Shown: one piece after another, positions 14,074 through 18,625 of the stretch
Layout of the letters: each line of letters opens with the position of its first letter
Position numbering within the stretch: position 1 is the stretch's first letter
Made by a program: the position numbers and the translations under genes
Notes under the pieces: model-generated
The model's database searches: none
What the model was told of the DNA's origin: nothing
The model's input: the letters and a program-made list of their open reading frames with translations, nothing else
From: Methylocystis hirsuta
Lineage (GTDB): Bacteria; Pseudomonadota; Alphaproteobacteria; Rhizobiales; Beijerinckiaceae
DNA length: 18,625 nt
NCBI RefSeq assembly: GCF_003722355.1
Contig: NZ_QWDD01000002.1
Location: 1 to 18,625 of the forward strand
Reading direction: 5' to 3'

Positions 14074-15971
14074 TTATGAGCCGGGTTGCCGTGCGCCTGC
14101 GACAATGCGTGCAGCGCCGGCGGGCGTCGCGCGCGCAGGTTGCTCGACGCTTTCCCTTATGACGGCTCGTATCGGAGCGAGATCGCCCTCGCTGAAGGTC
14201 TCCTTTTCGAGCAGACGCCGCGCCGAGTCCCTGTGGATCGTCGCGCAGGCCCGCAATATGGATGTCGCGCGGTCAAAGGCCTCGTCGACGAGCTTGCGGA
14301 TCGCGGCGTCGATTTTCGCGTTGGTCTCGTCGCTGGCTTCGGACTGCATGGCGCTCAGTCCCGGGATGTCGAGATAGCGCGGACGTTCGGTGACGAAGGA
14401 GGCTTGCCCGATGTCCGGCTCCATGCCGTATCGCGTCACCATGGCGCGCGCCATCTCGGTCGCGCGCTGAAGATCGTCGGCGGCGCCGGTCGTCGCTTCC
14501 CCAAAAACCGCCATCTCCGCCGCCCGCCCACCGAGCAGCACCGTAATCCGGTTCAACAGCTCCGTGCGGGTCATCAGATAGCGGTCCTCGATCGGCATTT
14601 GCATCGTATAGCCGAGCGCGCCCATTCCCCGTGGAATGATCGACACCTTCTTGATCGGGTCCATGTCTGGCAGAGCCATGGCCACGATCGCATGGCCCAT
14701 CTCATGATGAGCTACGATCTCGCGCTCGCGCGGATTGAGGAGGCGCTTGCGCTTTTCAGGGCCGGCGACGACACGCTCGACTGCGGTGGTGAAATCGTCG
14801 AGCGACACGGATGACGCCTGGCGGCGCGTCGCCAGCATCGCCGCTTCATTGACGAGATTAGCGAGGTCGGCGCCCGTGAAACCGGGCGTCAAGGCGGCGA
14901 TCTGGGCCGGGTCGACGCGCTCGGCCAGTTTGATTTTCCTCAGATGCACATTGAGGATCGCGACGCGGCCATTCTTGTCGGGCCGATCGACCGAAACCTG
15001 GCGGTCGAACCGCCCGGCACGCAACAACGCCGGATCGAGCACTTCCGGGCGGTTGGTCGCCGCGAGTAAGACAACGCCGATGGTCGGGTCAAAGCCGTCG
15101 AGTTCGCTCAAGAGTTGGTTGAGGGTCTGCTCCTTTTCATCATGCCCGCCGCTTAGACCCGAAATGCCGCGGGCGCGCCCCAGCGCGTCGAGTTCGTCGA
15201 TGAAGATGATGCAAGGCGTATTGGCGCGCGCCTGGGCGAAGAGGTCGCGCACGCGGGCGGCGCCCACGCCAACGAACATTTCAACGAATTCCGAGCCGGT
15301 GATCGAAAAAAAAGGGACGCCAGCCTCCCCCGCGACCGCGCGCGCCAAAAGGGTCTTGCCGGTTCCGGGCGGCCCGACGAGAAGAATGCCCTTCGGTATG
15401 CGCGCGCCGAGGCGTCCATGCGTCGTCGGGTCTCTCAGGAAGGCGACGATCTCTTGCAGTTCTTCCTTGGCCTCGTCGACGCCGGCGACGTCGGCGAAGC
15501 CGATCTTGATGTCGGTTTCGACGAAAACCTTGGCTTTGCTCTGGCCCACCGACATGATCGAGCCGAGGCCTTGGCTCATACGCTGCGTGATCAGGCTCCA
15601 AAAGAAAAAGAAGATCGCAATCGGCACGATCCATAAGAGCAGCGTGGAAATCCATGTGTGTTCGACCTGTCCGGAATATTTGACCTTGGCGGCCTCCAAT
15701 TCTTGAGCGAAATCGGGCTCGACGCGCACCGGAGCACCTGTTTTCGTCCATCCGGCGTCGGTTCCCTCAAGGTCGCGCGGACGGCCTGATCGCCGACCAC
15801 GACTTCCGATATCTTGTCCTCGCGCAGAAGGTTCGCGAACTCGCTGTAGGGAACGACCTCCGTCTGTTGGTGGATGTCCCACATTCGATGCAGAATCAGG
15901 ATAGCGATCAGCGCGAAGAGCGCATAGCCAATATTGAAGCGCCAATCTCGTCCCGCCGGTGGCTTTTCCAT
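14074..15971 (-). pseudogene. ftsH: FtsH-type AAA+ membrane protease with one frameshift
   Basis: FtsH is a hexameric inner-membrane zinc protease that degrades unfolded and specific membrane proteins. The N-terminus from ATG 15971 (MEKPPAGRDWRF) has transmembrane helix 1 (IGYALFALIAILILHRMW) and the periplasmic segment up to PTPDGRK. Near 15740, at an AAAA run, the frame shifts. The remainder gives transmembrane helix 2 ([18 protein letters not shown]), Walker A GPPGTGKT, Walker [13 protein letters not shown], the second region of homology ([19 protein letters not shown]) and the protease motif HEMGH. With the shift repaired the protein is about 632 residues, normal for FtsH. As written, a TM1-less product would be needed. 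A divergent accessory copy rather than the housekeeping gene is likely, given the setting with pfkB. Its 5' end abuts a cupin remnant. Confidence 0.88.
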
Positions 15972-15983
15972 GGTCGACGCCTC

Positions 15984-16148
15984 ATTGTGGTGGCCAGCTC
16001 GGCAGGTCTTCTGATCGAAGGCGAGGCCGAACAGAGAATTCTCTATCCGGGCAGCTATTTCGAAATCCCCACGCACGTCCGGCACAGGGTAGAATGGTCG
16101 GACGCGAGCCGGTCGACGGTCCGGCTCACCGTACACGCAGACCGATGA
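15984..16148 (+). pseudogene. 3' remnant of a cupin-domain gene
   Basis: The frame reads AGLLIEGEAEQRILYPGSYF then EIPTHVRHRVEWSDASRSTV and ends LTVHADR before TGA at 16146-16148. This is the C-terminal half of a small single-domain cupin (compare the common pattern GDxxxIPAHxxHRVEWT). The N-terminal half with the first metal-binding motif is absent. The homologous part begins only about 12 bp from the ftsH start codon on the opposite strand, so a deletion or recombination joined the two. Confidence 0.68.
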
Positions 16149-16184
16149 GTCCAGCAAGCCTTCACAAATCGACGACCATCATGT

Positions 16185-16268
16185 CGACGGTCCGGAAAAG
16201 AACAAATCGCCGATGACGATGTCGAGCGTTGGAAGCCCGTGCTTGAATGCGGAGCCGTTTTCGCCTGA
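16185..16268 (+). pseudogene. 3' end of a second, diverged tniB gene
   Basis: From 16200 the frame reads EQIADDDVERWKPVLECGAV and stops at 16266-16268 after FA. This matches the last 22 residues of the intact TniB at 17 positions. A few more residues upstream (RSGK) also match, with a one-base shift. It is followed by two end repeats arranged as in the intact element, so this is the right end of a related but older transposon whose rest has been deleted. Confidence 0.85.
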
Positions 16269-16284
16269 CGTCAGAAAAATGCTG

Positions 16285-16326
16285 TTTCATTTGACACTGC
16301 ATCCGAAGGCACAGTCTCAAATGAAA
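16285..16326. repeat. Relic right-end repeats of a TniAB transposon
   Basis: TTTCATTTGACACT (16285-16298) and the inverted AGTCTCAAATGAAA (16313-16326) are separated by 14 bp. The intact element has the same inverted pair at 4447-4487 with 13 bp between. The outermost repeat and the ACA tip are not recognisable further right. Confidence 0.8.
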
Positions 16327-16634
16327 CGGGTCTTCTCTATTCGGCCCTTCGGAGTCAAGCGCGTACATCCGCTCAGCTTCTCCGACGTTGACGGTTGATG
16401 ACATTCTCGGGTCCGCGCTTCCCTTCGGGATCAGCCGGCTGGCTCTCCCAGGATGGGATCAGAAGAACAAGGCGGCTCAATCTTCCTCGCGTCCTGATTG
16501 CGCTTTGCGCGATCGGCACAAGACCCATTTCCGAACTCACCTCATCCATCGTCCCGCGAAGGACATCTTTCCGCCTATCGGCAGGCCTCCTATGGCTATC
16601 TCTCCTTTTCAAGGCCGGGGGCTCCAAATTCAGT
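16327..16634. other. Gene-free stretch between transposon relic and IS110
   Basis: No recognised gene. A minus-strand frame (around 16550-16400) reads SSEMGLVPIAQSAIRTRGRL but matches nothing I know and has no clear start. Part of it presumably belongs to the downstream end of the IS110 element, whose tip I cannot place because IS110 elements often lack inverted repeats. Confidence 0.35.
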
Positions 16635-17749
16635 CTACACGGCCGCCGAAGGGACCTTGTTCGTCCAGCGGTAGACGGAGCCGTCGGCCCACATGCGGTG
16701 CATGATGACCGCTAATCGGCGCGCCAGCGCGACCATCGCCTTTTGGCGCCCGCGTCGTTTGGCGACGTTCATTGCCCAGGCTTTTAGCCATGACCATTTT
16801 TTGACGCGGGTCATCATGACTTGCGCGGCCTCGTAGAGAAGCGATCGCATCATTGCGTCTCCGCATAAAGAAACGCCGCCGATCCGGCAGCTTTCGCCAG
16901 ATTGATGCAATCGGGGCGTCAATCCCAACGATGGACCGACAGCTTTCGAGTTCTTGAAGCGGGCGGGAATGTCGATGGTGGCGCTGAACGCCAGAGATAC
17001 GACAGGCCCGACCCCGGGGATCGTCATCAACCGTCTGCAAACTGCATCGTCGCGGACGATTGCCAGTAATTTTCGATGGAGCGTATTGAAAGAGTCGCGA
17101 AGCTTCTGTCGCGCGGTCAGCAACGGTTCCATAATTTCGATAAGCTCAGGTGTGTCGGCGACGAGCTCACGGATGCGCTCCTCGAATTTTCCTACTGCGA
17201 CGACGCCGACCTTGAATCCAAAATTTCCTAGCAACCCGCGTATTTCGTTTTCGAAGGCTACTGCGTTTTCCTGCAAAAGCTTGCGTGCAGTGAGAAGGGC
17301 CCGGCGCTTTTGGCTAGTCAGCGTTTTACGTGTACATGGCGAAACAGATTGACCCGCATCATTTGAGCTATGCCGCGCGCGTCGTTGCGATCACTCTTGT
17401 TCACCTGCGCTTGCAGGAAAGCCTTCGTGTGGCGCGTTTCAATACAGATCGCTGGCAATCCCGCCCCAGCCAAGCCACTGAACAACCATTGCGACAACGG
17501 GCCCGCTTCCAAGCCAATGCGTTCAAGTCGCCATTTGGGATTCTTGAGAGCGCCAACCAGATCTTCAGGATAGCTTGGCGCTTTGCATTCACTGCAAATC
17601 TTGCCCGCTTCATCCACGATGCAAATCGAGGTCTCTTTGACCGAGACGTCCAGAGCAGCAAATATTTCATGCTGCGCTTCTCCACTGCGTGAGGCTGTTG
17701 CAATGCCGTCGAGTTTAGCATCAGCCGCGAGCGCGCAGTTCCTCAACAT
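16635..17749 (-). pseudogene. IS110-family transposase, one frameshift
   Basis: The N-terminal DEDD domain starts near 17749 (MLRNCALAADAKLDGIATAS, then EIFAALDVSVKETSICIVDE). It contains RIGLEAGPLSQWL and VNKSDRNDARGIAQMMRVNL and stops at 17318 after HVHVKR. Adding one A in the AAAA run near 17325 restores KTLTSQKRRALLTARKLLQ and the rest, including RRLMTIPGVGPVVSLAF and the transposase_20 part GESCRIGGVSLCGDAMMRSL, ending SAAV. D, E and DxxD residues are visible. IS110 enzymes are the bridge-RNA-guided DEDD recombinases, but I cannot identify the guide RNA here. The start is tentative: a shorter start at the usual MxIFAALD would need another base. The frame is about 370 residues when repaired. 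Confidence 0.85.
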
Positions 17750-17903
17750 CGTCTGGGGAAACGGCGCCGGCCGAATACCCATCTTCCTCAAAGTCTGTGG
17801 AACCCGCTTGATCCGCCAGACGGCGGCCGTTATCCGAGCGGATGCAAACAAAAATAGGTTGGGCTCCGGGGAGGAGCGTGCAGGTTCTCAGTGCTGAGCG
17901 CCT

Positions 17904-18625
17904 ATGCGATGGATGGCTGGTTTCGGCTTTGTGAGCCAAATGTCTGGCTCTTGTCCGGCATGCGGCGAACAATTGGCGTCGCGACACGGATGGCATCACC
18001 GGCATCTTCAAGACCTGCCCATCCAAGGAACGGTCGTGAAAGTGAGGCTAAGGGTAAATCGATGGCGATGTCGCATTGAAGATTGCGAACGCCAGACAGG
18101 TGTGATCAACTGCCCGAAATTGCTTTTCCTCACGAGCGCCGAACCCCCGGTTGCTGAGTTCGTTCACCTTTTTGGTCATGGCGTGGCGGCCTGCGGGGAG
18201 AGCGCTTGATGACACGTCTGGGCATGCCGATAAGCGACGACCGCATTCTGCGGCAGCTGAAGCGCCATGCTGCTGCTTTCAGCGCCAAGCAGACTGTTCG
18301 CGTAGCGGGATCGACGACTGGCCTGGCGCAAAGGGTACAGTTTATGGAACCATTGTCGTAGATTTGGAGCGGTGCAAGGTTGTCGATGTGATGCAGGAGC
18401 GCTCCGCCGCCGAGACAGCGAACTGGTTAAGCGAACACCCAGAGACTGAGATTGTCAGCCCGCGATCGCTGCGGACTGTATGCGCAAGGCACGCGGAAGG
18501 AGCGCCACAAGCGCGACAAGTCGCTGATCGTTTCCATCTCCTTCAAAATCTGCGGCAAGCGATCGAGGCGCAATTGAGCCGCGCCAATCGTTCTGGAGGC
18601 AGAGCATTGTTTGCCCTCCAATGAT
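17904..18625 (+). pseudogene. ISL3-family transposase, many compensating frameshifts, cut by the window edge
   Basis: The N-terminal zinc-finger part (SGSCPACGEQLASRHGWHHR, then QDLPIQGTVVKVRLRVNRWR and CRIEDC) and the segment VAEFVHLFGHG are typical of ISL3 TnpA. In other frames follow QLPEIAFPHERRT (about 18108), RLMTRLGMPISDDRILRQLK (about 18207-18260), GIDDW, then GTVYGTIVVDLERCKVVDVM and GAPQARQVADRFHLLQNLRQ. At least six single-base gains or losses are needed, several in CC, GG or AA runs and several cancelling each other. Only about half of the usual ISL3 transposase is in the window. A left tip may lie near 17867 (GGCTCCGGGGAGGAGCG), unproven. Confidence 0.82.

Noticed and set aside
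14735..15706. 323-codon plus-strand frame opposite ftsH
   Set aside because: It is antisense to the conserved AAA+ and protease domains and is serine/arginine/alanine-rich, as expected for a shadow frame.
17349..17362. Second near-match to the FixK box (TTGACCCGCATCAT)
   Set aside because: It has a mismatch in the last base, lies inside the IS110 transposase gene and is not upstream of any gene.
17721..17880. Minus-strand C-terminal-looking fragment reading FVCIRSDNGRRLADQAGSTD
   Set aside because: It looks protein-like but I recognise no family, its start would be inside the ISL3 end, and it overlaps the start of the IS110 transposase frame in another frame. Not enough to call a gene.

Overview
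The window is GC-rich DNA of alphaproteobacterial character, most likely from the Hyphomicrobiales (Rhizobiales/Methylocystis-like). Three things suggest this. A DUF1403 gene next to a ScpB-type gene is an arrangement I associate with rhizobial plasmids. A FixK/FNR-type box precedes a CBS-domain gene. The IS66, IS110 and ISL3 proteins also look alphaproteobacterial. Plasmid or genomic-island DNA is likely, because about half of the window is mobile elements or their debris. No rRNA, tRNA or CRISPR array was seen.

Layout. (1) 1-1772, minus strand: a decayed DUF1403 gene followed by a decayed scpB-like gene, both carrying several frameshifts. (2) 1773-4540: a complete two-gene transposon with TniA/TnsB-like D,D(35)E transposase and TniB/TnsC-like ATPase, 18-bp TGT...ACA termini and six 20-21 bp end repeats. 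(3) 4541-6435: a FixK-type box, an intact two-CBS-domain gene, a DUF2267 gene broken by one extra base beside a 13-bp perfect hairpin, a transposase scrap and a possible small membrane protein. (4) 6698-9652: an intact UMF1/Atg22-like MFS transporter (+) and an intact erythromycin-esterase-family gene (-). (5) 9742-12268: a complete IS66-family element with tnpA, tnpB and tnpC and a perfect 8-bp target duplication, inserted just upstream of the esterase gene. (6) 12583-12933: an unrecognised small gene. (7) 13122-15971, minus: an ftsH then pfkB operon, both frameshifted, abutting a 5'-truncated cupin remnant on the other strand. (8) 16185-16326: the 3' end of a second, diverged tniB plus two of its transposon end repeats. 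(9) 16635-18625: a frameshifted IS110 transposase and a frameshifted ISL3 transposase running to the window edge.

Between the transposon debris lies a set of stress/low-oxygen genes: CBS, DUF2267, the esterase family, PfkB, FtsH and a transporter. Such genes often cluster in alphaproteobacterial stress islands, and the FixK box suggests oxygen-responsive control of at least the CBS gene. That the set acts as one unit is inference. Frameshifts are very unevenly spread. There are none in about 8 kb of coding sequence of tniA, tniB, CBS, MFS, esterase and IS66, and many in the ScpB, DUF1403, PfkB and ISL3 genes. This favours real decay over uniform sequencing error, although many of the indels are plus or minus one base in short homopolymers and should be checked against reads.
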